DNA of 7,037 nucleotides from UBA4717 sp045531795 (GTDB lineage: Bacteria > Bacillota > Clostridia > Oscillospirales > CAG-272): NCBI GenBank assembly GCA_045531795.1, contig JAZSET010000003.1, positions 1 through 7,037 of the forward strand. Reading direction: 5' to 3'. The notes beneath the pieces are model-generated. The model was not told the DNA's origin, did no database searches, and saw nothing but the letters and a program-made list of their open reading frames with translations. Position numbers and translations under genes: made by a program. This document shows positions 1-7,037 of this stretch, one piece after another (the first letter of the stretch is position 1; every line of letters starts with the position of its first letter).

Positions 1-424
1 AGGTTACGTTCATATAGACCGAGCTGCACTGAGTTCCGCACGCGCCAAGACCGTTAAGACCGAGTGAGAATTTGTAGTTGCCCTTTCCACCCTTATTGTC
101 GTATTTACCGCCTGCATACATTTCGCAGAAAATGAGCTCCCAGTTATATCTTTCTTCCTTTTCATTGTAGCCCATAGGAATACCACGGCCGCGGTCCTCA
201 ACCTCATAAGAGCCGTCTGAATATACATTTATTATAATCTCTTTACCAAAGCCCTCTCTTGCTTCGTCAACAGAGTTTGAGAGAATTTCAAAAAACGAAT
301 GCTCGCATCCCTCAAGTCCGTCAGAACCAAAAATTACAGCAGGGCGTTTTCTTACTCTGTCTGCACCTTTAAGGGCGGTAATACTGTTGTCATCATAAAT
401 AGCAGTTGTATTATTCTTTGCCAT
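1..424 (-). CDS. Type IIA DNA topoisomerase subunit B-like ATPase (GyrB/ParE paralogue), N-terminal part
   Basis: Only the first 141 codons are present; the gene reads leftward off position 1. The translation starts MAKNNTTAIYDDNSITALKG and continues VRKRPAVIFGSDGLEG, matching the start of the GyrB/ParE GHKL ATPase domain (usual VRKRPGMYIGS). Visible ATP-site residues are E46, N50 and E54 in the helix EILSNSVDEA (Mg-binding Asn and catalytic Glu of the family), D77 with RGRGIP (78-83), GGK at 105-107, and the glycine-rich lid LGLNGLG at 121-127. The protein would cut and pass DNA together with an A subunit to change supercoiling or unlink DNA in the cytosol. It departs from housekeeping GyrB and ParE: AVIFGS replaces GMYIGS, LGLNGLG replaces GGLHGVG, and about four extra residues lie between GGK and YKFS. 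I therefore read it as a divergent paralogue rather than gyrB itself. The start is set by GAGG six bases upstream of ATG. The family call is firm; the exact subclass is inferred. Confidence 0.87.
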   Translation of the reverse strand, partial: MAKNNTTAIYDDNSITALKGADRVRKRPAVIFGSDGLEGCEHSFFEILSNSVDEAREGFGKEIIINVYSDGSYEVEDRGRGIPMGYNEKEERYNWELIFCEMYAGGKYDNKGGKGNYKFSLGLNGLGACGTQCSSVYMNVT

Positions 425-430
425 AGTAAA

Positions 431-434
431 CCTC
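431..434 (-). promoter_or_regulatory. Ribosome binding site of the topoisomerase B-like gene
   Basis: On the minus strand, GAGG ends six bases before the ATG at 424-422. This supports that start codon over internal methionines. Confidence 0.7.
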
Positions 435-453
435 ATTTCGGCATTTTATTAAA

Positions 454-505
454 TTATATTGTAACACATTTTTTTCATTTATATTGTAACACATTTTTTT
501 CATTT
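454..505. repeat. 25-bp direct tandem duplication in the divergent intergenic region
   Basis: The unit TTATATTGTAACACATTTTT plus TTCAT occurs at 454-478 and again at 479-503. Identity runs on to 480/505, so 27 positions match perfectly at an offset of 25 bp. A third, diverged piece (seven T followed by CATTT) recurs at 515-526, giving T7-CATTT at 469-480, 494-505 and 515-526. Each full copy carries TGTTACAAT on the minus strand, which is an extended -10-like element. The repeat therefore duplicates promoter sequence for the leftward topoisomerase gene. Exact identity suggests a recent slippage or unequal-crossing event, or selection on both copies. Confidence 0.9.
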
Positions 506-511
506 TGAAAA
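483..511 (-). promoter_or_regulatory. Probable sigma-A promoter of the topoisomerase B-like gene
   Basis: Read on the minus strand, TTTTCA (511-506) is the -35, followed by a 17-bp spacer and TACAAT (488-483) as the -10. The -10 is preceded by TG at the extended position. An A7 tract at 521-515 lies just upstream of the -35, where an UP element would sit. Transcription would start near 476, leaving a leader of roughly 50 bases. The second repeat copy offers another TGTTACAAT (-10 at 463-458), but its -35 position reads CAATAT, which is poor. The outer copy is therefore the better candidate. This is a by-eye match without mapping data. Confidence 0.55.
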
Positions 512-570
512 GAGTTTTTTTCATTTTTCTCTAATGTGGGGCAAATATGGGACAAAAAGGATATACATTA

Positions 571-599
571 TTGACTTGTTTGCCTATGCATGGTATAAT
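571..599 (+). promoter_or_regulatory. Strong sigma-A promoter of the 239-aa gene and addBA
   Basis: TTGACT at 571-576 (5 of 6 consensus), a 17-bp spacer, and perfect TATAAT at 594-599. TG at 591-592 sits immediately before the -10 region but one base off the strict extended -10 spacing. Transcription should begin near 606, giving a leader of about 40 bases before the TTG start at 646. No other promoter is obvious before addB or addA, so this one probably serves all three genes. I saw no LexA-type (GAAC...GTTC) operator over it. Confidence 0.8.
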
Positions 600-631
600 A
601 ATATAGGTAATTAAATCTTGTCCCAGGGTCC

Positions 632-636
632 GGAGG
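632..636 (+). promoter_or_regulatory. Ribosome binding site deciding the TTG start of the 239-aa gene
   Basis: A perfect GGAGG lies nine bases before TTG at 646. The next in-frame ATG is about 68 codons further in and has no comparable site, so the TTG start is preferred. An in-frame ATT at 640 is only three bases away from GGAGG and is too close. Confidence 0.75.
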
Positions 637-645
637 TTAATTACT

Positions 646-1365
646 TTGCCAAGCAGTTTTAAGAATAGTAAAGCTACCCTTATTGCGCGTATCGAAGCGC
701 TCAAATTAAGAAACAAGAGACTTGAAAGCAGGATTGCCGCGCTTGAAGATAAATTTGAAAAGCAAAGCAAGGTATCCCAAGCCCTTAATAAATCACGAAA
801 AGATGTTTCACTTGAAAGATACGAAAACTATTTCAGATACAAGTACAATATGATCAAAAGCACCGACTTGTGGGACAGTGCCGGTAGGGTTATTGCATAT
901 TCAAGACGCTCATTGTTTATAGCAAGGCAATTCAGATATTCATCAATGATTGTAGCTTTCATTGAGACAAGCGCCGTACTTGTTATCACTGCGTCTGTTT
1001 TGCTCTTTTTATTGCCTGTAACTCTGGCTTTAGCTATAATTTTAATGACCGTAGATTCAATAAACGCAAAAAAATCGAATCTGGCTATATTTGAAAAAGC
1101 TCAAAACAAGACTATTTTGTTTTTTGTTGCTCAGGACGGTTACAGAGCAAACAGAAACTCATATTTTGATGTAATGGTAAGGGATTTTTCAATGAGCGAG
1201 AAATACTTCGTTATAGTTATTTCAAAATCCCTGCGCGATGGACTGTTTATAACCTCCCAAACAGCAGGAAACCTTACAATTATCAGAGAAACATATTTCT
1301 TCAGGCTGAAACGATATCTTAACAAAATGAAATTTGACAAAAAGAAAATGTATATAATACACTGA
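646..1365 (+). CDS. Hypothetical membrane protein with N-terminal coiled coil, encoded upstream of addBA
   Basis: I do not recognise this 239-aa protein. Residues about 8-50 are charged and heptad-like (ARIEALKLRNKRLESRIAAL), suggesting a coiled coil. Residues about 101-136 form a hydrophobic stretch long enough for two short membrane helices with a turn near LLP (122-124). Basic residues flank both ends (RRS and RQFR before, NAKKSN after), so by the positive-inside rule both termini should face the cytosol. The tail (140-239) alternates short hydrophobic strands with charged segments and ends very basic (KRYLNKMKFDKKK). There is no signal peptide, enzyme motif or cysteine. Translation starts at TTG behind GGAGG, and addB begins 16 bp after the stop, so the gene is probably co-transcribed with addBA. 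That placement could mean membrane tethering or simple read-through; the sequence does not decide. The reading frame looks real because it has its own promoter and ribosome site and tight operon spacing. Confidence 0.8.
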   Translation: MPSSFKNSKATLIARIEALKLRNKRLESRIAALEDKFEKQSKVSQALNKSRKDVSLERYENYFRYKYNMIKSTDLWDSAGRVIAYSRRSLFIARQFRYSSMIVAFIETSAVLVITASVLLFLLPVTLALAIILMTVDSINAKKSNLAIFEKAQNKTILFFVAQDGYRANRNSYFDVMVRDFSMSEKYFVIVISKSLRDGLFITSQTAGNLTIIRETYFFRLKRYLNKMKFDKKKMYIIH

Positions 1366-1370
1366 TTTCA

Positions 1371-1374
1371 GGAG
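1371..1374 (+). promoter_or_regulatory. Ribosome binding site of addB
   Basis: GGAG (within AGGAGA, 1370-1375) lies seven bases before the ATG at 1382, in the 16-bp gap after the preceding stop codon. Confidence 0.75.
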
Positions 1375-1381
1375 AACAGCG

Positions 1382-4300
1382 ATGTTAAACATTGTTTACA
1401 CAAATGTAGCAAGTGCCAAGGATAAGCCTCTGTATAACTTAGCTATAGAAAATATAAAAGCCGGCAACAGGAGTATCCTTATTGTGCCTGAGCAGGAAGC
1501 AGTCCTTGCTGAACGCAAAATTTATGAAATGGCACAGGACACGTCTCTGTTGGAGCTCGAGGTTATGAATTTTGACAGGCTCACAGAGGAAGTATTCAGA
1601 AAATGCGGTCATCTTTCCCGCACCTATGTAAATGAAAGAATAAAAAAACTACTCCTTTCAAAGACACTTTCTGAGCTTGCTCCCGCGTTAAAGGAACTTT
1701 CTGACAGGCAGGATAACTCTGATTTTATTTCAATTCTTCTTTTGCAGATAACTGAATTCAAGTATGCTGAAATAACACCGGTTTCTCTTGCAAAGGCATC
1801 GGAGCTTATTGCAAAAAACGACGAAAATAATAGCAAAAAGCTTATAGCCTTGCTTGACGACCTGTCTGTTGTATATGCAGCATACAATTCTCTTTTTGGC
1901 GAAATTGGCGAAGACGCCTGCGACAGTCTTACAAAATGTGCATCGCTTATAAAAGAACACACGCCATACAAAGGTGCTCATATATACATAGATTCATTCA
2001 ACGGCTTCACCGCGCAACAGTTTGATGTTATAGATGCTCTTTTATCATCCCCCTGTGATATAACAGTTTCACTTCTGAGTGGTATGGATGATGAGTATAA
2101 CGAAACATTTGAATATACAAACAAAACAAACGAGAGACTTGCCTCTATTGCAGACAAGCATAACATCAAAAGAATCGTTACAAAATTTGAAGATAATGGT
2201 GAATTTTTGAGCCCGTCAATTGCCCATATAGCAAAGTACTTCAATGTTTCGGGCAGATCTGTAAAATACGAAAATGAATCAGATGTAACTCTTATTTCAG
2301 CTTCCGATGTGTTTGATGAATGTGAAACTGTTGCTTCTCTTATAGCTAAAGAGATACGCGCAGGCAAGAGATATAAGGATATACTTGTGGTAATGCGAAA
2401 TGCCGACACATACAAGGGCGTTTTAGATGCAGCTCTCGAACGTTACGGTATTCCCTCTTACTTCTCTGACAAAACCGATATCAACGAAAAATCGCTTGTC
2501 AGATATATTATGTCTGCACTTGCAATTTGCAGCGGAAAGACCAGATACACAGACATAATAAGATATTTGAGATGCGGACTTACTACGATTTCGGAGTATG
2601 ACACAGACTTGCTTGAATCATATGCAAGTGCATGGCGTGTTTCCGGTAAAATATGGTTTAGCGACGAGGGATTTACGATGAACCCGGGCGGATATTCACC
2701 GCTTACTGCCGCAGATGCCGAAAAGCTTGAAAAGATCAACAACTTAAGACGGACTGTTATGGATCCTGTTATTGAGCTTGACAGATCTGTAAAAAGTGCT
2801 GAAACTGTTGAAGATTTTGCAAAGGCAATCTACGAATTCACAATTAACACGAACATTTGCGAAAAGCTCTCACAGCGAATAGAGTTTTTCAAAAGTGAGG
2901 GTGAGGATACACTTGCACTCGAAGAAAAAGGGCTCTGGTCTGCTTTTGTAACTTGCCTTGATGAACTTGTCTTTGCTCTCGGTGATGAAAAAATCAGCCT
3001 TGAAAAATTCCTCTCTCTGTTTAAAATGGTGCTTGCTGACTCAGATATCGCTACTATTCCCCAGGCAGATGATGTTGTAACAATTGTTGATGCTTCACTT
3101 CTGCGTTCAGGTTCATCAAAAGTAACCTTTATGATCGGCTGCGTCGAGGGAGAGTTCCCGAAAAGCACAAAAGCCGGCGGTTTGTTAAGTACAGAGCAAA
3201 GAAAAATTCTGAGCGAAAACAAACTTGAAGAAATCCTGTTCGACCCCACGTCTGAGGCTTCAAAAGAACTGTTTTACTTTTATATTGCCGCAACTTCGGC
3301 AAGTGAAAAATTATTTCTTACATATCCGAGAAGCACCGCTTCATCTGATGACGCTTTTCCGTCATCGGCTTTTACAAGAATAAGAAATATGTTTGAATCT
3401 TCCCACAAAACAAGCGATGAAACAGATTTAACCGAAAGGATAATAAACAAAGAGGCTTTATCTGAGCATTTGCGTTATTTAAACAGTTACATTTCACCTG
3501 AAAAGTTAAAAAAGGAGTTCGGCAATGATACTGTGACCCCGGATATGTCGCTGTTTTCAAAAAACGAAAAAATATCCGAGTCTGTTATAAAAAAGGTATT
3601 TCCGGGAAATCTCAATCTTTCGCAAACATCGGCAGACAAATATGCAAAATGTCCGTTTTTATATCAGTGCAGTTATGCTTTGAATCTAAAAACATCAGAC
3701 AGCTTTGAATATGGAAAAAGCAATCTCGGAACATTCGTACACAGTATACTTGAAAATATATTGCAAGACAATTTAAATGAATATCTTAGTCCCGACGGCA
3801 CTGTTGACAAGGAAAAGCTTTACGGCAAAGTAAAAAAATTAACAGAAGATAATTCAAAACTGATTTTAGAATACACAAGCGAAGACAAACGCCCAAGACT
3901 AAAGCAAATGTTCAAGAGAATCGGCGATATCAGTGCCATGACCGCTTTCAACCTTGCAAGTGAGTTTGCACAAAGCGGATTCAAACCCACATTCTTTGAA
4001 TTCAACATAAGCGCAAAAAGCGGCGGAGGACTTATGCCCATAAAGCTCTCGCTTGAAGACGGAAGTTATGTTGTACTCAATGGTATTGCTGACAGAATTG
4101 ACACTTATGTAAAAGGTGACAAGCTATATGTCCGCGTTGCCGACTACAAAACAGGAACAAACAAATTCTCTCTTGAAAGTATCAGAATGGGACTTAATCT
4201 CCAATTGCTGATTTACCTGTTCTCTATATGGGAGAATGCTAATGAAGCTTTCAAACAAAGTTCCGGAGCAGCTCCCGATGCAATAGTTATTCCCGCAGGA

Positions 4301-4708
4301 GCAGAATATGTTATAACTACACCCGGTCTTACTGACGGTACAGTTGATGAAAATGTGCTCGAAAGGAAACTTGAAAAGGCTTTCGCACGCAGCGGTATAT
4401 ATCTTGCAGATCCCGAAATAATAGGCATGATGGACAGTGAATACACAAAAAAATATGTACCTGTAAACGAGGATATGTCGGCTACAAACTCTTCAGTAGT
4501 TGTAACCCTTGAGGAGTTTAACGACTTAAAGGATGAGGTAAGCGCAATACTTACCGAAATCGGTAACGGAATCAAATGCGGAAATGCCGAAACCAAACCT
4601 ATCAGCGAAATCCCCGACAAGTCATACGGCTCATGCACTTATTGTCCGATGAAGCCGGTATGTAAAAATGCAGAGCACGCAGAAGATAATGAATTTACAG
4701 AAAACTAA
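1382..4708 (+). CDS. addB: AddB/RexB: ATP-dependent helicase/deoxyribonuclease subunit B
   Basis: This is a 1108-aa subunit of the AddAB helicase-nuclease, which resects double-strand breaks for RecA-dependent repair in the cytosol; B. subtilis AddB is slightly longer (about 1166 aa). The C-terminal RecB-type nuclease is intact: GTFVH with H787, GIADRID with D904, the DYKTG box with D921 and K923, and QLLIY with Q941 and Y945. The four iron-sulfur cysteines are C757 (in KCPF), C1085, C1088 and C1094 (C-x2-C-x5-C). An additional cysteine, C763, lies near the first ligand. The N-terminus keeps the family's VPEQ (35-38) but has no Walker A: where most AddB proteins read G-R-x-G-S-G-K-T/S, this one reads TNVASAKDKP, as in streptococcal RexB. 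The degenerate helicase part should therefore act as a DNA-binding and Chi-scanning scaffold, with AddA supplying the motor. The gene follows the 239-aa gene by 16 bp and precedes addA by 10 bp. Family identity is secure from the nuclease, Fe-S pattern and addA neighbour. Confidence 0.95.
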   Translation: MLNIVYTNVASAKDKPLYNLAIENIKAGNRSILIVPEQEAVLAERKIYEMAQDTSLLELEVMNFDRLTEEVFRKCGHLSRTYVNERIKKLLLSKTLSELAPALKELSDRQDNSDFISILLLQITEFKYAEITPVSLAKASELIAKNDENNSKKLIALLDDLSVVYAAYNSLFGEIGEDACDSLTKCASLIKEHTPYKGAHIYIDSFNGFTAQQFDVIDALLSSPCDITVSLLSGMDDEYNETFEYTNKTNERLASIADKHNIKRIVTKFEDNGEFLSPSIAHIAKYFNVSGRSVKYENESDVTLISASDVFDECETVASLIAKEIRAGKRYKDILVVMRNADTYKGVLDAALERYGIPSYFSDKTDINEKSLVRYIMSALAICSGKTRYTDIIRYLRCGLTTISEYDTDLLESYASAWRVSGKIWFSDEGFTMNPGGYSPLTAADAEKLEKINNLRRTVMDPVIELDRSVKSAETVEDFAKAIYEFTINTNICEKLSQRIEFFKSEGEDTLALEEKGLWSAFVTCLDELVFALGDEKISLEKFLSLFKMVLADSDIATIPQADDVVTIVDASLLRSGSSKVTFMIGCVEGEFPKSTKAGGLLSTEQRKILSENKLEEILFDPTSEASKELFYFYIAATSASEKLFLTYPRSTASSDDAFPSSAFTRIRNMFESSHKTSDETDLTERIINKEALSEHLRYLNSYISPEKLKKEFGNDTVTPDMSLFSKNEKISESVIKKVFPGNLNLSQTSADKYAKCPFLYQCSYALNLKTSDSFEYGKSNLGTFVHSILENILQDNLNEYLSPDGTVDKEKLYGKVKKLTEDNSKLILEYTSEDKRPRLKQMFKRIGDISAMTAFNLASEFAQSGFKPTFFEFNISAKSGGGLMPIKLSLEDGSYVVLNGIADRIDTYVKGDKLYVRVADYKTGTNKFSLESIRMGLNLQLLIYLFSIWENANEAFKQSSGAAPDAIVIPAGAEYVITTPGLTDGTVDENVLERKLEKAFARSGIYLADPEIIGMMDSEYTKKYVPVNEDMSATNSSVVVTLEEFNDLKDEVSAILTEIGNGIKCGNAETKPISEIPDKSYGSCTYCPMKPVCKNAEHAEDNEFTEN

Positions 4709-4710
4709 GG
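4707..4710 (+). promoter_or_regulatory. Weak ribosome binding site of addA, overlapping the addB stop
   Basis: The only purine-rich match before the ATG at 4719 is AAGG, eight bases upstream and overlapping the TAA stop of addB. This suggests translation of addA is coupled to that of addB, which would help keep the two subunits in balance. Confidence 0.5.
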
Positions 4711-4718
4711 TATAAATT

Positions 4719-7037
4719 ATGGCACAAAGCAGTGTAAAATGGACAGACAAACAGCTTGCTGCAATAAACGAGAGGGATAAAACTCTCCTTGTATCAGCAG
4801 CAGCCGGCAGCGGCAAAACCGCTGTTCTTACCAAAAGAATAATCGACAGGCTCTGTGACACAGAAAAGCCTGCCGATATATCACGCACTCTGATTGTAAC
4901 ATACACAAAAGCTGCGGCAAACGAATTAAAGACACGTATATCAAAAGCACTGAGTGAAGCAATTGCAGAAAATCCTCAGAACAGACATTTAAGGAAGCAG
5001 CTTCTGTTGTTAACGAGTGCAAAGATTTGTACAATCCACAGTTTTTGTCTTGATGTAATTAAAAGAAACAGCAAAGAACTTTCGCTCCCAAATAATTTCG
5101 GAATAGCCAACGAAAATGAACTGAATTTAATTGCCGAAAACATTATGGGTGATGTTATTAACGAAGCTTACGCGGGTAAGCTTTCGGGAGACTTTTCTGC
5201 TATAGACTTCATAAGTCTTTCAAACTTGTTTTCGAAAACTGGCATGGACACAGCATTTGAAACAAGTCTTCTTACGCTGTATACAAAGCTTGAAAGCTTT
5301 CCCGAGGGTGTTGAATTTATTAAAAACTCCCTGATTACTATGGAAAGTGAGTTGTCACTTCCCTTTTATCAGACTGTTTACGGAAGAAAAATCCTCAGGG
5401 CTGCTGCAAACACTGCAAATCACCTCTGTAAGAAATATCAGTCTTTTGAGAAAGTATTATCAATAGATGAAGAAGCATATTCCAAATATATACCTCTTAT
5501 AAGTGACGAAAAATCATTCTTGAATTCTTTTTGTACTTGTATAGACGAAGATATGGCCGAAAACGCCAAAAGAATATTTGACGCATTTGAAGTACAGAGA
5601 CTTCCGAGTCTCAAAAGAGGCTATCAGTCTGAGTTTACACAAGAATTAAAGGATTTAAGAAAGATTCTTAAAGATTCGGTAATCGGTACACTTAAAGAAG
5701 TATTTTCGCAGGATGAAAATATCCGCGCTTTTGAAAGTACTCAAACCTGCCGTCTTGTAAAATGTCTCTATGTAATAATGAAAGAATTTGATGACAGGTT
5801 CATTGAAGAAAAGAAGAAGAGCGGCCGCTTAAGCTATAATGATCTTGAGCGATTCACCTTTTCACTGCTTGTAGGCAAGCAAGGCCCCACCGACTCTGCC
5901 CGTGAAATTGCTGCAGGCTTTGACGAAATTTATATTGATGAATACCAGGACACAAATGCTCTGCAGGATATGATTTTCTCGTCAATATCGACTCCGATAA
6001 ACAGATTTATGGTTGGCGATATCAAGCAAAGCATATACGGCTTCAGGGGTGCGGCGCCCGAAAACTTCGCAAAGTACAGAGATAGTTTCCCTGTACTCAG
6101 CGATGAAAACAAAGACTTTTCACAGGAAAACACGATCTTCTTATCTGACAATTTCAGATGTGACAAAAGTGTTGTTGATTTTTGCAACACGGTTTTCTCC
6201 TGCATTTTCAGAAATGCCACCGGCAGAATCAGCTACTACGATTCCGATAATCTTGGATTTTCAAAGATCGATGGAGACAAAAACTGTACACCGGTAAAAG
6301 TAATTCTTGCTAAAAAGCCGTCTGACGAAGAGTCACCGTTTATAACAGAAGCCGAATATATCGCAAATGAAGTCAAGAGACTTATTACTTCTGAAAAGAA
6401 AAGCGATGGCAGTCAGATAAAGCCGTCTGATATTGCAATCCTATTCCGTAAAAAAATGGCATCGGTTGAAATTGAGGCGGAACTTAACAAGTTATATATT
6501 CCTACATCGAACAGCATTGAAACGGAATTTTTTGAAAATCCCGAAATTCTCCTTGTAATGGCTCTTTTGAACACTATTGATAACCCTATGCGTGATATAC
6601 ATCTCGCAGGAACTCTCAAGAGTCCGCTGTTCAGATTTACTCTTGATGAGCTTGTGCTTATCAGGGCTTATTCAAAAAAAGCCTCACTTTTCGAAGCGCT
6701 CGTTGACTATACAGAGGATAACGATTTCCCGAAAGGCAGATATTTTCTTGAAAGGCTCAATTACTTCCGCAAAATTGCAGAGGGCAGTCGTGTAGACAGA
6801 CTGATAAAGCTCCTGTACCGTAAACTGAGTCTCTTCTCAATTGTTTCACAAAATAAGGCTGAGGATATAACTCCCGAATCAGCCCGTGAAAATCTTATGC
6901 TTTTATACAGCTACGCCCGTGACTTTGAAAGCAGCAGCTTCAAGGGCCTGAGCAGTTTTATTGAATTTGTTGACGATATTATTTCAAACAATAAAAAAGT
7001 CGCATCTGCATCAGGTTCAAACGCATCTGAAGCCGTA
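4719..7037 (+). CDS. addA: AddA/RexA: ATP-dependent helicase/nuclease subunit A, N-terminal part
   Basis: The frame is open from ATG at 4719 to the right edge: 773 codons of a protein usually near 1,200 aa. It is the UvrD/RecB-type (SF1A) motor subunit of AddAB, moving 3'-5' on DNA with ATP hydrolysis. Motifs in order: Q motif KWTDKQLAAI (7-16), Walker A AAAGSGKT (27-34), motif Ia VTYTKAAANELKTR (60-73), TIHSFC (105-110), the AddA-typical LSYNDLE (371-377), Walker B IDEYQDTN (406-413), motif III VGDIKQSIYGFRGA (432-445), and motif IV DNFRC with R480. The long stretch between TIHSFC and LSYNDLE is the 1B domain insertion normal for this family. Helicase motifs V and VI and the C-terminal RecB-type nuclease lie beyond the window, so nuclease integrity cannot be judged. 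The start is the first ATG after addB, with the Q motif correctly placed seven residues in. No frameshift or stop is seen. Confidence 0.96.
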   Translation, partial: MAQSSVKWTDKQLAAINERDKTLLVSAAAGSGKTAVLTKRIIDRLCDTEKPADISRTLIVTYTKAAANELKTRISKALSEAIAENPQNRHLRKQLLLLTSAKICTIHSFCLDVIKRNSKELSLPNNFGIANENELNLIAENIMGDVINEAYAGKLSGDFSAIDFISLSNLFSKTGMDTAFETSLLTLYTKLESFPEGVEFIKNSLITMESELSLPFYQTVYGRKILRAAANTANHLCKKYQSFEKVLSIDEEAYSKYIPLISDEKSFLNSFCTCIDEDMAENAKRIFDAFEVQRLPSLKRGYQSEFTQELKDLRKILKDSVIGTLKEVFSQDENIRAFESTQTCRLVKCLYVIMKEFDDRFIEEKKKSGRLSYNDLERFTFSLLVGKQGPTDSAREIAAGFDEIYIDEYQDTNALQDMIFSSISTPINRFMVGDIKQSIYGFRGAAPENFAKYRDSFPVLSDENKDFSQENTIFLSDNFRCDKSVVDFCNTVFSCIFRNATGRISYYDSDNLGFSKIDGDKNCTPVKVILAKKPSDEESPFITEAEYIANEVKRLITSEKKSDGSQIKPSDIAILFRKKMASVEIEAELNKLYIPTSNSIETEFFENPEILLVMALLNTIDNPMRDIHLAGTLKSPLFRFTLDELVLIRAYSKKASLFEALVDYTEDNDFPKGRYFLERLNYFRKIAEGSRVDRLIKLLYRKLSLFSIVSQNKAEDITPESARENLMLLYSYARDFESSSFKGLSSFIEFVDDIISNNKKVASASGSNASEAV

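Noticed and set aside
299..508. Plus-strand open frame of 69 codons crossing from the topoisomerase gene into the tandem repeat
   Set aside because: It is antisense to clear topoisomerase coding sequence, ends in repeat-derived Phe/His-rich sequence, and has no ribosome site.
549..624. 7-bp inverted repeat GGGACAA (549-555) / TTGTCCC (618-624) flanking the plus-strand promoter
   Set aside because: A 7-bp inverted match is expected by chance in a region of about 220 bp, and neither arm extends further.
531..770. Minus-strand 79-codon frame overlapping the plus-strand promoter and the start of the 239-aa gene
   Set aside because: It is antisense to a near-consensus promoter and to the start of a better-supported gene, and has no recognisable ribosome site or family match.
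1624..4638. Several minus-strand open frames of 60-145 codons inside addB
   Set aside because: They lie opposite a continuous, motif-rich AddB frame, have low-complexity Ser/Leu-rich translations and lack their own start signals; they are shadows.
5930..6795. Open frames on both strands inside the addA region (for example 6013-6297 and 6577-6795)
   Set aside because: The AddA frame with Walker B, motif III and motif IV runs unbroken through this stretch, so the others are out-of-frame shadows.
1..7037. CRISPR array, insertion sequence, tRNA, riboswitch or rho-independent terminator
   Set aside because: I saw no spaced repeats, transposase frame, cloverleaf or GC-rich stem followed by a T-run. 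The intergenic T-runs at 469-528 lack a preceding stem.

Overview
The window looks like chromosomal core DNA of a low-GC, Gram-positive Clostridia-type bacterium. The best guess is an Oscillospiraceae/Ruminococcaceae-like gut anaerobe. This rests on the AT-rich genes with strong purine Shine-Dalgarno sites, the AddAB-type (not RecBCD) double-strand-break repair enzyme, and a divergent GyrB/ParE-type protein that resembles paralogues I recall from Clostridia. No tRNA, rRNA, CRISPR array, insertion sequence or prophage gene is visible.

Layout: (1) Positions 1-424, minus strand, hold the N-terminal 141 codons of a type IIA topoisomerase B-subunit-like ATPase; the gene runs off the left edge. (2) Positions 425-645 are a divergent intergenic region. 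It has a minus-strand promoter built on a 25-bp tandem duplication and a near-consensus plus-strand promoter (TTGACT, 17 bp, TATAAT). (3) Positions 646-1365, plus strand, encode an unrecognised 239-aa protein with a coiled-coil N-terminus, a hydrophobic hairpin and a cytosolic tail, starting at TTG. (4) Positions 1382-4708, plus strand, encode AddB (1108 aa) with intact nuclease and iron-sulfur residues but no Walker A motif. (5) Positions 4719-7037, plus strand, encode the first 773 residues of AddA, with helicase motifs from the Q motif to motif IV visible; the gene runs off the right edge.

The three plus-strand genes are spaced by 16 and 10 bp, read the same way and share one visible promoter, so they are probably one operon. 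AddA (3'-5' helicase and nuclease) and AddB (nuclease and Chi-scanning scaffold) form one heterodimer that resects double-strand breaks for RecA. The small membrane protein in front of them has no known link to this process; its position is the main open question. The topoisomerase gene is divergent, so its transcription is coupled to the operon only through the shared intergenic region. I found no convincing new multi-gene system. The items most worth a second look are the unknown membrane protein, the P-loop-less AddB, the atypical topoisomerase ATP-lid sequence and the duplicated promoter element.
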